Positions 8,224 through 17,100 of a stretch of 64,000 nucleotides of DNA are shown piece after piece. Both the position numbers and the translations under genes were made by a program. A model generated the notes under the pieces. That model worked only from the letters and a program-made list of their open reading frames with translations, searched no databases and had not been told where the DNA came from. Source of the stretch: Candidatus Obscuribacter sp. (GTDB lineage: Bacteria; Cyanobacteriota; Vampirovibrionia; Obscuribacterales; Obscuribacteraceae); assembly GCA_016712465.1 (NCBI GenBank), contig JADJQZ010000001.1, positions 5,084,001 through 5,148,000 on the forward strand, written 5' to 3'. The first letter of the stretch is position 1. Every line of letters begins with the position of its first letter.

Positions 8224-8749
8224 GAAGGCAGCCGGCGCTTCCAGCAAAGCCGTGGCTGAAGTACTGAACAACCTGGGAAAAAACTTCTATCTACAGGATG
8301 ACAACACAAGCGCCGAGCCTCTCTTCAAAAGGGCCCTGGCCATCATGCTACTTGATCAACAACAGACTCAGGACAAAGGCTTTCCCAGCCTACCCTCTTC
8401 GGAAGTAGCGGAAGTAGAGACCAATCTAGCAGACTCTTACTGCAAATCAGGCAAGTACGAAGAAGCCAATGCCCTCTACAAGAAAGCGCTGGCCATCGAC
8501 TCTAAGACCCTCGGCGAAGAGCACCCCTATGTGGCCACAATCCTGGACGGTCTGGCCAATGTTTCCACCTGGTTAAACCAGAAGGACGCCGCCGAGCTAT
8601 ACAAGAAGAAAGCTCAAGAAATTAGAGAAAAAACCCTGGGCAAAGAGCACGAGCAAATTGCCACGCTGCCTCTCGGCACCGAGGCTCTCACTCGCATCAA
8701 ACTCTACACGGCGGTGCCAAAGCCATTTCATCCAGCCTTGAGAGTGTGA
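8150..8749 (+). CDS. Middle fragment of TPR-caspase: further TPR repeats
   Basis: The meaningful part starts near 8207 with LDIFEKAAGASSKAVAEVLNN, which completes the TPR interrupted at the end of the preceding frame. Two or three further repeats follow (ETNLADSYCKSGKYEEANALYKKALAID and ATILDGLANVSTWLNQKDAAELY). The last residues (about PKPFHPALRV) come from reading out of frame after a one-base loss near 8707; the true continuation is in the next frame. It has no start signal of its own and is not expected to be translated alone. Confidence 0.6.
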   Translation: MDCSNNTRNCMGQRRNNSNGLDIFEKAAGASSKAVAEVLNNLGKNFYLQDDNTSAEPLFKRALAIMLLDQQQTQDKGFPSLPSSEVAEVETNLADSYCKSGKYEEANALYKKALAIDSKTLGEEHPYVATILDGLANVSTWLNQKDAAELYKKKAQEIREKTLGKEHEQIATLPLGTEALTRIKLYTAVPKPFHPALRV

Positions 8750-9342
8750 AGGCCGGTGCGTCCACCATTGCCGGCGCCAGCACCGACAAAGCCAAAATCA
8801 ACCGCCCCATCAAAGACAAATGGGCCCTGGTCATAGGAATAAGCGAGTTTCAAGATACCAGCATCAACCTCAAATATGCCGCCAAAGATGCTAGAGATTT
8901 CGCTCAGTTCCTGGTCAAGGAATGCAAATTCGCTCCCGACCATGTGCGCCTCCTGATCAATAAGAATGCCACCAGGGAAAACATTCTGGCGGAGATAGGA
9001 GACAAGTGGTTGCCCCGAGTAGCCAATCCCGACGATCTCGTCTTAATCTTCGTGAGTAGCCACGGCTCGCCTTCTAAAGTCGATCTCAACGGCGTCAATT
9101 ACTTGGTTGCCCACAACACAGACAAAAACAGCCTCTATGCTACCGGTGTGCCCATGCAAGATCTGATGCGCATGATCAAAGACAGGGTCCATTCCGACCG
9201 AGTAGTCTTGATGATCGACCCAGAGTTCCTGGGAATCGAAGCGTTACGACAACGGTGTCTTCACATATCACCTCATGAATGCCCTCAGGCAAAACGGCGG
9301 CATGGCGAAACTGGGAGACGCCTTCAAGTACCTGCAAGATAA
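8746..9342 (+). CDS. Caspase-like domain fragment lacking catalytic Cys
   Basis: This frame holds the first half of a peptidase C14 (caspase/metacaspase) domain: KWALVIGISEF, the YAAKDARDFAQFL helix, VRLLINKNATRENI, and the catalytic-His strand LVLIFVSSHGSP. It then gives the strand VVLMID that should lead into the catalytic cysteine, but the sequence changes frame instead and ends in unrelated residues. Coding in this frame extends upstream to about 8707, so GTG 8746 is not a genuine start. Bacterial caspase-like proteases of this type cleave after Arg/Lys or act in stress and cell-death responses. This copy cannot be active as sequenced. Confidence 0.65.
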   Translation: MKAGASTIAGASTDKAKINRPIKDKWALVIGISEFQDTSINLKYAAKDARDFAQFLVKECKFAPDHVRLLINKNATRENILAEIGDKWLPRVANPDDLVLIFVSSHGSPSKVDLNGVNYLVAHNTDKNSLYATGVPMQDLMRMIKDRVHSDRVVLMIDPEFLGIEALRQRCLHISPHECPQAKRRHGETGRRLQVPAR

Positions 9343-9604
9343 CGTGCAAAACGAGGTGCTGAGAGACCGCGGTGAATTGCAGACGCCGCTGCTCAAAAGT
9401 AAATGGACCGGCGATGACCTGATTCTATCGGCACCGCCCCTTCAACCTCGTCCCGGTCTTGAAGAAGATTCAAAAATATTCGGACTGGAAGAGAAAGTGG
9501 TACCACCACAAGCCGTAAAGAGTATTCCAGTCACGAACAAGGTCAAGGCCGCAGCCCCGCAAGGCAAACCAATTAAGCCGGCACAGAAGAAGGGCAGCAA
9601 GTAA
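9275..9604 (+). CDS. C-terminal fragment of TPR-caspase
   Basis: The frame is coding from about 9221 (QSSWESKRYDNGVFTYHLMNAL), which matches the end of a caspase domain where the S-W-E-S region follows the lost cysteine segment. It continues with AFKYLQDNVQNEVLRDRG, the usual last helix of the fold, and a Lys/Pro-rich tail. The ATG at 9275 lies inside the domain, so it is not a natural start. The stop at 9604 abuts the stop of the convergent glycosyltransferase gene. Confidence 0.6.
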   Translation: MNALRQNGGMAKLGDAFKYLQDNVQNEVLRDRGELQTPLLKSKWTGDDLILSAPPLQPRPGLEEDSKIFGLEEKVVPPQAVKSIPVTNKVKAAAPQGKPIKPAQKKGSK

Positions 9605-11122
9605 TTATTTGCGCTCTTCCAAAAGTATGACATCAAGTTTGGTGACAGACTGAGATTTGAGAAGGTGATATCTTTCCTTCAGATGAGCGAGCACGCTCTG
9701 GTAAATTCTCCAATCATGGTCCCAGTTTTTGATAGACTGCCTGATTACAATCCAGGTACGCCCCTTAATGGGGCTCAGCCTGTTATCTGCGGCCAGGGCA
9801 CCGACTTGCAGTTGTTTACCACCTTCCGGAAGATTCACCTGAAAGTCTTTCACCCGCTCCCGGTTCAAGCCCTGATAGTAATAATTCCAGACATAGCTTG
9901 AGTGATAGGTCCAGACCAGAATGGTATCACCGGCTTTCTCGTTCTGTTCAATATATCTAGTAGCCAGACGCCAGTCTTCGTGCACGGGATGCACGGTGAG
10001 ACTGTAGAGATTGAGCGGCACAATATAGGCATACAACATAGACAAAAGAGCGGCAGCAATTCGGCTTTTGCTGCACAAGAAGTCGAATCCGGCCGCCATG
10101 GCAATGAAAGCATAGGGAGCGGCAAAGAGAAGATAGCGAACGATGAGGAAGCAGGTTCCGGTCTGCGAAACCGCCCAGGCGAAGAGCACCGTGAAGGAAG
10201 CCCAGGCAAGGGGAAAGAGCAAGGCTCTTTTCTCTTTCACAACAAAGCCTGAAAGTAAGGTCAGCCCTAGCAGCACGGCAGAATAGAGAAGCGCCAGGGG
10301 TCCGCCTTCCTGAGGTCCCAGACATTCCTGAATGGGGCCGGCGCAACTGGTGAAATTGACCGGCACCATTATCATTTCAAGCAGCCCCGGCACGGGCAAG
10401 GTGCCTCGCCAGGCATCATAGGCGTTGAACATGGAAATGAGCGGCATCTTCCAGGCAAAAACCAGGGCGCCCACCGAAACGAGCACAAATACCAGAGCAA
10501 AGGGGGCGAACAGCTTGTCTTTTCTTTGCAATAAAACAGAGAGGAAAACATCAACCACCAGGAGCAAAGCCGTCAATGGCAGAGTCCAGATCATCAACAC
10601 TCTAGATAGCCCCCAGCTCAAAAGGGCAAGCAGGGACTGTCTCTGCCAGGCGAGCACAAGTAAAAGACTGGAGGCCAGAGCCAGAAAGCTACCCATGGTG
10701 TACATCCTTGCCTGCTGGCTGTAATGCACCTCCAGTGGTGACAGGGTCATAAGCAAAGCAGCCACTAAACCAACCCGATGACCGGCCGAAACCTTACCTA
10801 AGCAGTAGGTCAGGACAATGTTCAAGACCCCAAATACAACAGAAGGCAAGCGCAACCAGAGCTCACTTTGCCCCAGGTGCATCCAGCCCCCGAGCAAGGC
10901 AAAATAAAGCGGTCGAATCGAGTCAAAGGCCATTAGCTCCGGATCGGCATCGCCCCTGGCTACCAACACGCTATAAATTTCATCGATGAAAAAGCCCTGG
11001 CTATCAAGAGTATAAAGACGCAGGCACAGCCCTAGTATGATAAGCAAGCCGAGCACAATGAGGTCTCGCTTGCTCTCAGACTTAGAAGTTGCAGCAGGAG
11101 CAGTCGGTGCAAAAAATGACAC
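9605..11122 (-). CDS. GT39-family membrane glycosyltransferase
   Basis: A 505-residue polytopic protein with about 11-12 hydrophobic segments. The first extracytoplasmic loop carries the Asp-Glu pair of GT-C/GT39 enzymes (FFIDEIYS, about residues 44-51). A conserved QARMY motif follows at about 137, as in the PMT/ArnT-like families (PF13231/PF02366). Such enzymes transfer a sugar from a polyprenyl-phosphate donor to a lipid or protein on the outer face of the inner membrane. The C-terminal 100 residues are a soluble periplasmic domain. Acceptor and donor are unknown; the GT2 enzyme at 24.4 kb is of the type that makes such donors. Start is GTG 11122, preceded by GGGGATT. Confidence 0.82.
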   Translation of the reverse strand: MSFFAPTAPAATSKSESKRDLIVLGLLIILGLCLRLYTLDSQGFFIDEIYSVLVARGDADPELMAFDSIRPLYFALLGGWMHLGQSELWLRLPSVVFGVLNIVLTYCLGKVSAGHRVGLVAALLMTLSPLEVHYSQQARMYTMGSFLALASSLLLVLAWQRQSLLALLSWGLSRVLMIWTLPLTALLLVVDVFLSVLLQRKDKLFAPFALVFVLVSVGALVFAWKMPLISMFNAYDAWRGTLPVPGLLEMIMVPVNFTSCAGPIQECLGPQEGGPLALLYSAVLLGLTLLSGFVVKEKRALLFPLAWASFTVLFAWAVSQTGTCFLIVRYLLFAAPYAFIAMAAGFDFLCSKSRIAAALLSMLYAYIVPLNLYSLTVHPVHEDWRLATRYIEQNEKAGDTILVWTYHSSYVWNYYYQGLNRERVKDFQVNLPEGGKQLQVGALAADNRLSPIKGRTWIVIRQSIKNWDHDWRIYQSVLAHLKERYHLLKSQSVTKLDVILLEERK

Positions 11123-11197
11123 TGCGAAATCCCCGATTCAGTCCCCGACTGTGGCAGTAAATCAAGATAGCAGCAAGTCACTAAAGACCGGGCAAGA

Positions 11198-12646
11198 TCA
11201 GCGATTAAAATCTTTTGACGCGGAGTTTTTCTTCCGCTCCAGGTTGGCGATTACGGCTCTGTATAGGTCTTGCAAATCCTTCAGATCATCATCGTCCGGG
11301 GCAATGGCAAGAGCGGCCTGAACGTCGCGCAGTGCTCTCTTCCGATTCTCCAGACCGCCGATACGACTGAGAAGACGTGCCCGGGCGACCAACAACTGAC
11401 CATCACTGCCACAGAACTTCAACCCACGATTCAAAACTACCAGGGCTGCCGACAAGCGCTTCTGCCTCACCAGAAAATCCGAATAGCTGAAATATGCATA
11501 AGCCCACTGTGGCTGCTCCTTAACATTCTCCTCAAACTCAATTTGAGCCATGCGAGAAAGTCCCAGATAAGGCTCTATAAATAATTTCAGCCCCTCATAC
11601 GTGATGCCCTCATCATCAAAATCCGTACGGACAGATCGATAGTAGGCGGCGCAGGCTTTATCCAATTCGCCCTTTTGACAGAGGGCAAGACTGGTAACAA
11701 ACTCTATGTGTCCGCCCTCTGCACCCGTTGAGCTCTTCAATCTCCGCAGTTCCAATAAGGCCGCATCCGGTGATCCGTCCTTTACATAACGCAGGGCCCT
11801 GAGCAGTCCCGAACTATCTCCGGGTGCCTCGACACTGGAAGGCATGGTTGCGAGCAGCCGGTCGGGGACTTGATTGAGGCGGCAGAGGGCCAACATATTG
11901 AGCAGCTGCCCCTGCTTTAAAGGCACCATCAGCTTGAACTGGGAAAGGTCGGTAGAAGCGTCAATCACCGGCAGTTCCGGTAACTTATCGAGACCGAGAG
12001 TGCTGACCTTGAAGTCGGATCTCTTGAGCCTACCAGGCATTAAATCTCTCAGGCACAAAAGGACCCGGCGTCGATAATGATGGCTGCTCACTAGCACTTC
12101 CAAGGGAGGGCGGAAGGGCAATCTTCGTTCAGAAAGAATTGACTTTACGGCGGTGAGAATCTCGTCACTAGCCTCATCAATGGCATAACCATCCTTCAAG
12201 CCGCTGTATTGGGGCAATTTTCCATCGGCGATCAAGCAGATCACATAATTCCTACCGACTATAGGCTCCCGACCGCGCACTATCGTATTTTGCCGTCCGA
12301 ATAGATCGGTGTCGTCAGAAGAGAGTTCCTGGCTCAAATCACATTCGAGTTTGAGTATAGGAGGAACCTTACTACCAGCAAGCCTCCAGCAGACTCGAAA
12401 ACGGCTCAGACCCGTCTTGTCCGTACCCAGGCACCTCGCCACCACACAAGCCACCAGTTCGGGGTCTCGACAGCAGGCCGCCACTCCATACTCAGCCGGT
12501 AAACAAGCCCGCACCGGTCCGAGGAACAAGCAGGAAAACATGTACACGAGCAGCAAAAATACAGAAATAGATTTATGAGTTCCAGACACGGTGATCCTCA
12601 ATGAATACCCGGCACCGGCCCAGGCGAGCAATGTTCGCCCCGGCAT
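11198..12646 (-). CDS. Secreted TPR protein, paralogue of the next upstream gene
   Basis: A 482-residue exported protein. ATG 12646 follows AGGTGGAG; a signal or anchor covers about residues 28-48, ending in RACLP. The N-terminal domain (about 50-200) begins with ELVACVVARCLGTDKTG and includes NYVICLIADG. This resembles a class of small beta domains with a cysteine pair, 'xxADxVVxG..V...F.V...LKG...YLIFL', found in secreted proteins. TPR-like repeats follow from about 270. The same layout and many identical motifs recur in the gene just upstream (12704-13969), indicating tandem duplication. Both run in the same direction with a 57-base gap, so they are probably co-transcribed. Function is unknown. 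Confidence 0.72.
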   Translation of the reverse strand: MPGRTLLAWAGAGYSLRITVSGTHKSISVFLLLVYMFSCLFLGPVRACLPAEYGVAACCRDPELVACVVARCLGTDKTGLSRFRVCWRLAGSKVPPILKLECDLSQELSSDDTDLFGRQNTIVRGREPIVGRNYVICLIADGKLPQYSGLKDGYAIDEASDEILTAVKSILSERRLPFRPPLEVLVSSHHYRRRVLLCLRDLMPGRLKRSDFKVSTLGLDKLPELPVIDASTDLSQFKLMVPLKQGQLLNMLALCRLNQVPDRLLATMPSSVEAPGDSSGLLRALRYVKDGSPDAALLELRRLKSSTGAEGGHIEFVTSLALCQKGELDKACAAYYRSVRTDFDDEGITYEGLKLFIEPYLGLSRMAQIEFEENVKEQPQWAYAYFSYSDFLVRQKRLSAALVVLNRGLKFCGSDGQLLVARARLLSRIGGLENRKRALRDVQAALAIAPDDDDLKDLQDLYRAVIANLERKKNSASKDFNR

Positions 12647-12703
12647 GTCAAACTCCACCTCAAGAATAATACAAATTGGCCTAGCGCGCTCAAAACGCCA
12701 AAT

Positions 12704-13969
12704 TCATTCTTTCGAAGGTAATTTAGCCTTGCCCTCAATGGCCATGAGAATTCGCGCGCGCAGTTCACGGTAAAAGACACTGCCTGAATCTAAAGCTATC
12801 GCCTCTTCAATGGCCTTGAGGGCCTCGGGCAAACGGCCGCTGTGCAAGCGCTTTTCAGCCAGACCGGCGTAAATGCTGGCGTCTTTTGGCGCCCCGGCAA
12901 GCAATTGTTCGTACGAGAGTTCGTAGGCTTTCGTTTCACCCAGGCGCCTGCGTAAATAATCGAATACTGACCCAGCCCAGACCTCTTCAACCCAGCTTGA
13001 AGATTTGTACTCAAGGGCCAGGGTCTTGTAAGCTTCTTCATCGCGACCAAGCTGGGCCAGGGCCATTGCTCGCAAGAGACTGGCTTCCGGGCTTACTTGC
13101 AGGGGCGGATTACTGGACTTAAGAACCGCAAGAGCCTGTTCGGGCCTGCCGGCTCTTATATAAGCCATGGTCTCAGCATGCAACATCTGCCGGGACGAAC
13201 CGACTAGACCTCCCGGTCCCATTGCCGGTGCCACCGGCTCGCCGCCACTGGTCGCCCGACGCACGTCCATCATGGTCAGGCGCTCGCCTTTTTTAACACC
13301 GGTCACAAGCATAAAATCTGAAGGCTTCGACGCTGGCGTCAGGAAAGGCAGGCGAGGCAATTTGGCCCTGGGGAAGTACCGCAATTGCAGTTGCCCCACC
13401 ACCAGGGGACCGGGAGCGAGATCTCGACGGGCCACAAAAACCTGCTCGTCGAAGAAGTGCTCGCGCTTCAACTGCTTAAGGGGCGGAAGAAACGGCCTGC
13501 TACGCGATTTCAGAGCCAGTTCGGCCGCGCTTATCAATTCATTGTCCGCCAGGAAAATGGCAGACTCACAGGTAATGCCAGGACTCCACAACCTATTTCT
13601 GGTGGCCAGAACAAATATCAAATAGCTATTCCCCTCTATTACGGCACCGGCTCCCACGCGCCGAGGACCAGTCCAAGCAGCTTCCAGGGGGTGCAGCTGC
13701 CGCGGCGCATCTTGCAACGTATAACGGTTCAATACAAGATACTTGGGCACCGCCGAGCCGGCAATTTTCCTCTCTACCTCGAAGAGCGCTCGTTGACTTT
13801 TCTCGACAATCCGGCAACGAGCCACCACGCAAGATACGAGCCCATCATTTTCACAGTATGAAATCGGGCTGCGCTCGCCGGTCAGGTAATCACCGGCCCA
13901 TGCCGAAGCCGGGCTACTCAACATAAAGGCGCCCAGCAGGAGCAAAATCAACCGACTTCTCAGGTTCAT
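12704..13969 (-). CDS. Secreted TPR protein, first of a tandem pair
   Basis: A 421-residue exported protein with a textbook signal peptide (MNLRSRLILLLLGAF... cut after AWA near residue 25). The N-terminal domain contains GLVSCVVARCRIVEKSQRALF, a V(I)EGNSYLIFVLA strand and RPFLPPLKQLKREHFFDEQVF. The equivalent segments occur in the downstream neighbour (LVACVVARC, RNYVICLIADG, RPPLEVLVSSHHYRRRV). The C-terminal half has TPR units, for example SIYAGLAEKRLHSGRLPEALKAIEEAIAL near residues 370-400. As the promoter-proximal gene it probably drives both copies. Role unknown; TPRs suggest a protein-binding scaffold in the periplasm. Confidence 0.75.
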   Translation of the reverse strand: MNLRSRLILLLLGAFMLSSPASAWAGDYLTGERSPISYCENDGLVSCVVARCRIVEKSQRALFEVERKIAGSAVPKYLVLNRYTLQDAPRQLHPLEAAWTGPRRVGAGAVIEGNSYLIFVLATRNRLWSPGITCESAIFLADNELISAAELALKSRSRPFLPPLKQLKREHFFDEQVFVARRDLAPGPLVVGQLQLRYFPRAKLPRLPFLTPASKPSDFMLVTGVKKGERLTMMDVRRATSGGEPVAPAMGPGGLVGSSRQMLHAETMAYIRAGRPEQALAVLKSSNPPLQVSPEASLLRAMALAQLGRDEEAYKTLALEYKSSSWVEEVWAGSVFDYLRRRLGETKAYELSYEQLLAGAPKDASIYAGLAEKRLHSGRLPEALKAIEEAIALDSGSVFYRELRARILMAIEGKAKLPSKE

Positions 13970-14077
13970 CCGACTGCACCAGCCACTTTTCTACCTGAAT
14001 CCCAGCTTACCGCCCTTTCCCCAGCTTTACAACAGGATCGTCAGGGCGGTAAACTGCCCCGGTGGAGACACAAGCGC

Positions 14078-14083
14078 TATAAT
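14078..14083 (+). promoter_or_regulatory. Probable -10 box for the large hybrid kinase gene
   Basis: A consensus TATAAT lies 66 bases before the ATG of the kinase gene, in the gap between divergent genes. No good -35 is present 17 bases upstream, so an activator or alternative sigma factor may be needed. Confidence 0.4.
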
Positions 14084-14149
14084 CTAGAGTCGGCCGCAAG
14101 AGCCTCTGGTGGAGTCCTGCGATTACTTTGCAACACAGTTGGTTCTGCC

Positions 14150-17100
14150 ATGAATTCGCTATTGAGCGACGATGCTTCAAATCAAAATAGATACGCTAAC
14201 CTGAAGCTTTTGCACCGTGGGCGCAAACACTTGATTTTTCGCGCCCTGAGAACTAGCGATAACCTGCCTGTAGTCATCAAGACTCTGGCTCTCAATCCGA
14301 CCAGCACCACCCTGGCTGCCGACCTGAAAAAAGAGTACAAACGACTCAAGAGCCTGCACTTAGCCGGTTCTGCCAGAATCATCGATTTCGAACAGTTTCA
14401 GGGCAAGCCGGCCCTTATCATGGAAGATGCCGGGCCACTCAACCTGGAAGGATATCTGACGGAAAGGAGAAGGCAAAAGTCGGCAGCGGATCTGCCAACT
14501 CTTCTGCCCCTGGCCTTGAGCATGACGGAGTGCCTGAATCGCGTTCACAAAGCCGGTCTTCTGCACCTTGATCTTTGCCCAGCAAATTTTGTTCTGAACG
14601 ATGCCTTGCAACCAACAGGCGTCACTATCGTAGATTTCGGCGCCGCCCATCAGGCAAATCAAACGGCAGAAGAACCGATCGACCCCATCAGTCTGGATGG
14701 GACCCTGGCCTACTTATCGCCGGAGCAAACCGGGCGCATGAATCAGCCTGTGGACTTCCCCAGTGATTTTTACAGCCTGGGAGCGATTTTCTATGAGATG
14801 TTCACGGGCAACCCACCCTTTCCCCTGCAAGATCCGCTGGAACTCGTCCATGCTCATCTCTCGATTTCGCCGGTGCCTCCCCATCAGTTGAATGCCAGTG
14901 TGCCGGAAGTGCTCTCACAACTGGTGCTCAAACTACTAAATAAGCGTCCCGAGGATCGTTATCAAAGTGCCTATGGTCTGGCCTGCGATCTGGAGAGAAT
15001 CATCAATATGCAAGAGATGGGAGAGCAAATTGCTTCCTTTCACCTCGGTCTGGAGGATAGACCCTACGGCCTACAAATTCCTTCGCGCCTCTACGGGCGG
15101 GAAATGGAGACGGCCGCGCTTCTACAAGCCTTCCACAATACTATCGAAGAAGGGCGAGCCGAGTTGTTTCTGGTGGGAGGTTATTCCGGGGTAGGCAAAA
15201 CCACCCTGGTCAATGAGCTGTACAAACCCCTCATACAAGAGGAAGGATTCTTTCTTTCCGGCAAATTCGATCAGTACCGAACCAACGTACCTTTTGCCAC
15301 CTTCCACCAGGCTTTCCAGGGCTTCATTCACTACCTTCTCACCAAACCCGATACCATCATAGAGCACTGGCGAAACGAACTGGAGAAAGCCCTCGGGCAA
15401 AATGCCGCCGTCATATTGAACGTAATTCCCGAACTGGAACTTTTGCTGGGGGAAAAGCCGACGGTGCCGACTCTCAGCACCGCCGAAGAACAGTTGCGCT
15501 TCGACCTCACCTTCAGCAAGTTCGTCAGCGTCTTTGCCAGAAGCGAAAAGCCAATGGCTATATTTTTAGACGATTTGCAGTGGGCCGATGCCGCCAGCCT
15601 TCGCCTCATCAAGAATCTGGTCTCGGAAGAGGGAATTGGGACATTGCTTATCATCGGAGCCTATCGAGACAATGAGGTAGGCCCCGAGCATCCGCTCAGT
15701 CAGATGCTGAAAGAACTGGCAGAGAGCGAAATAGCAGTAAACCAGGTTATCCTCAAGCCGCTTTCCGAAAAGCAAGCCTGCGCGCTGGTGGCCGATACGC
15801 TGCGCTGCAGCGAATTAGAAGCAGCGCCCCTGTCAGGTCTTGTTTATGAGAAGACAAACGGCAATCCCTTCTTTACCATTCAGTTTCTCAATACGCTCTA
15901 TCAGGAGCAACTCCTCTTTTTCGACGACGGCGGCCGCACCTGGAAATGGGATCTAGCCCAGGTAGAAGCCCAGGGCTATGCCGACAATATCGTAGACTTG
16001 TTGTTGGCAAAATTATTGCGTTTACCCGCGGCCGTCAGAGAGATACTAAAACTAGCAGCCTGCCTGGGCAACAAAGGCGACTTCAGAACCCTCTCCATTC
16101 TCTGCCAGCAAGACGAAGCGACGCTCATCGAAAACATACAACCGGCCATAGAACAAGGGCTCATACTCAATCAATCAGGCACCTATAAATTTCTCCATGA
16201 CCGGGTGCAGCAGGCTGCCTATTCACTGATTCCAGAGGGGGAGCGCAGCCAGGAGCACTTGCGCATCGGACACTTGCTATTGCAACACTCTAAGAACGAA
16301 GAGGTCGAGGAGCGCGTCTTCGACATAGTCAACCACCTCAATCTTGGTAAAGCGCATATCACCGAAACCGAGGAATTACTGGCTCTGGCTGCCCTCAATC
16401 TGGTTGCCGGTCGTCGAGCCAAAGCCAATACCGCCTATAACTTCGCCATTGAAATTTTTGAGCAGGGCGTTTCTTTACTGAACGAAGAGTTCTGGCAGAA
16501 TGCACACCAGCTCTGCTTCAACTTGATCTTCGACCTGGCCGAGTGCAACTGGATGTGCGGTAATTTCGATCAAGCCGTGAGCCTCTTCGCCAATCTTTTA
16601 AATCATTGCCAGACCAAGCTTGAGAAAGCTCGTATCTACACCATGGAAATCGAGCTATATACGGGCAAAACTGAGCTAAACCGGGCTGTCGGGCGCGCCC
16701 TGGAAGCCCTATTACTTTTCGACATCAAACTCTCGGCCCACCCCACCAGAGAGGAGGTGCTGAAAGAGTACGAGAAACTCTGGCAAGTTCTCGGTGATAG
16801 AAAAATAGAAGAACTAATTGCTCTGCCGCTCATGAGCAATGAAGAAATCAAAGCTACCCTCGACATATTGCAGGCGCTGTATGCAGCTGCACTATGCTCG
16901 GACCAAAATCTCTTTTTGCTTTGCGCCTGCCACATAGTGACGCTCAGCCTCAAACACGGACATAGCGACGCCTCGGTCATGGGCTACGGCTTCCTGGGTA
17001 TGGGTCTGGCCAGGGTTTTCGGCAAATATGATGAAGCTTACCGCTTCGGCAAATTAGCCCTGAAACTGGTGGAAGATCGCGGTTTAACAGCCTATAAAGA

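Larger units (their letters stand above)
6961..9604 (+). pseudogene. Broken secreted TPR-caspase (peptidase C14) gene
   Basis: Four consecutive plus-strand frames together spell one protein: signal peptide, an N-terminal region, about six TPR repeats, and a caspase/metacaspase-like domain with the His motif SSHGSP. Three breaks separate them. (1) Near 8207 the phrase expected to read FKRALDIFEK is two bases short (CGGCCTGG where CGGGCCCTGG is expected). (2) Near 8707 one base is missing before the linker HGGAKAISSSLESVKAGAS. (3) At about 9217-9222 VVLMID jumps, in another frame, to QSSWESKRYDNGVF. These segments are normally separated by about 45-60 residues that carry the catalytic Cys (DACHSG-like). 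The gene is therefore decayed or the assembly is wrong here. The separate frames are listed below. Confidence 0.75.

Noticed and set aside
8190..8224. Programmed frameshift in the TPR-caspase gene
   Set aside because: No slippery heptamer or following hairpin is evident, two further breaks occur, and a catalytic segment is missing; decay or sequence error is simpler.
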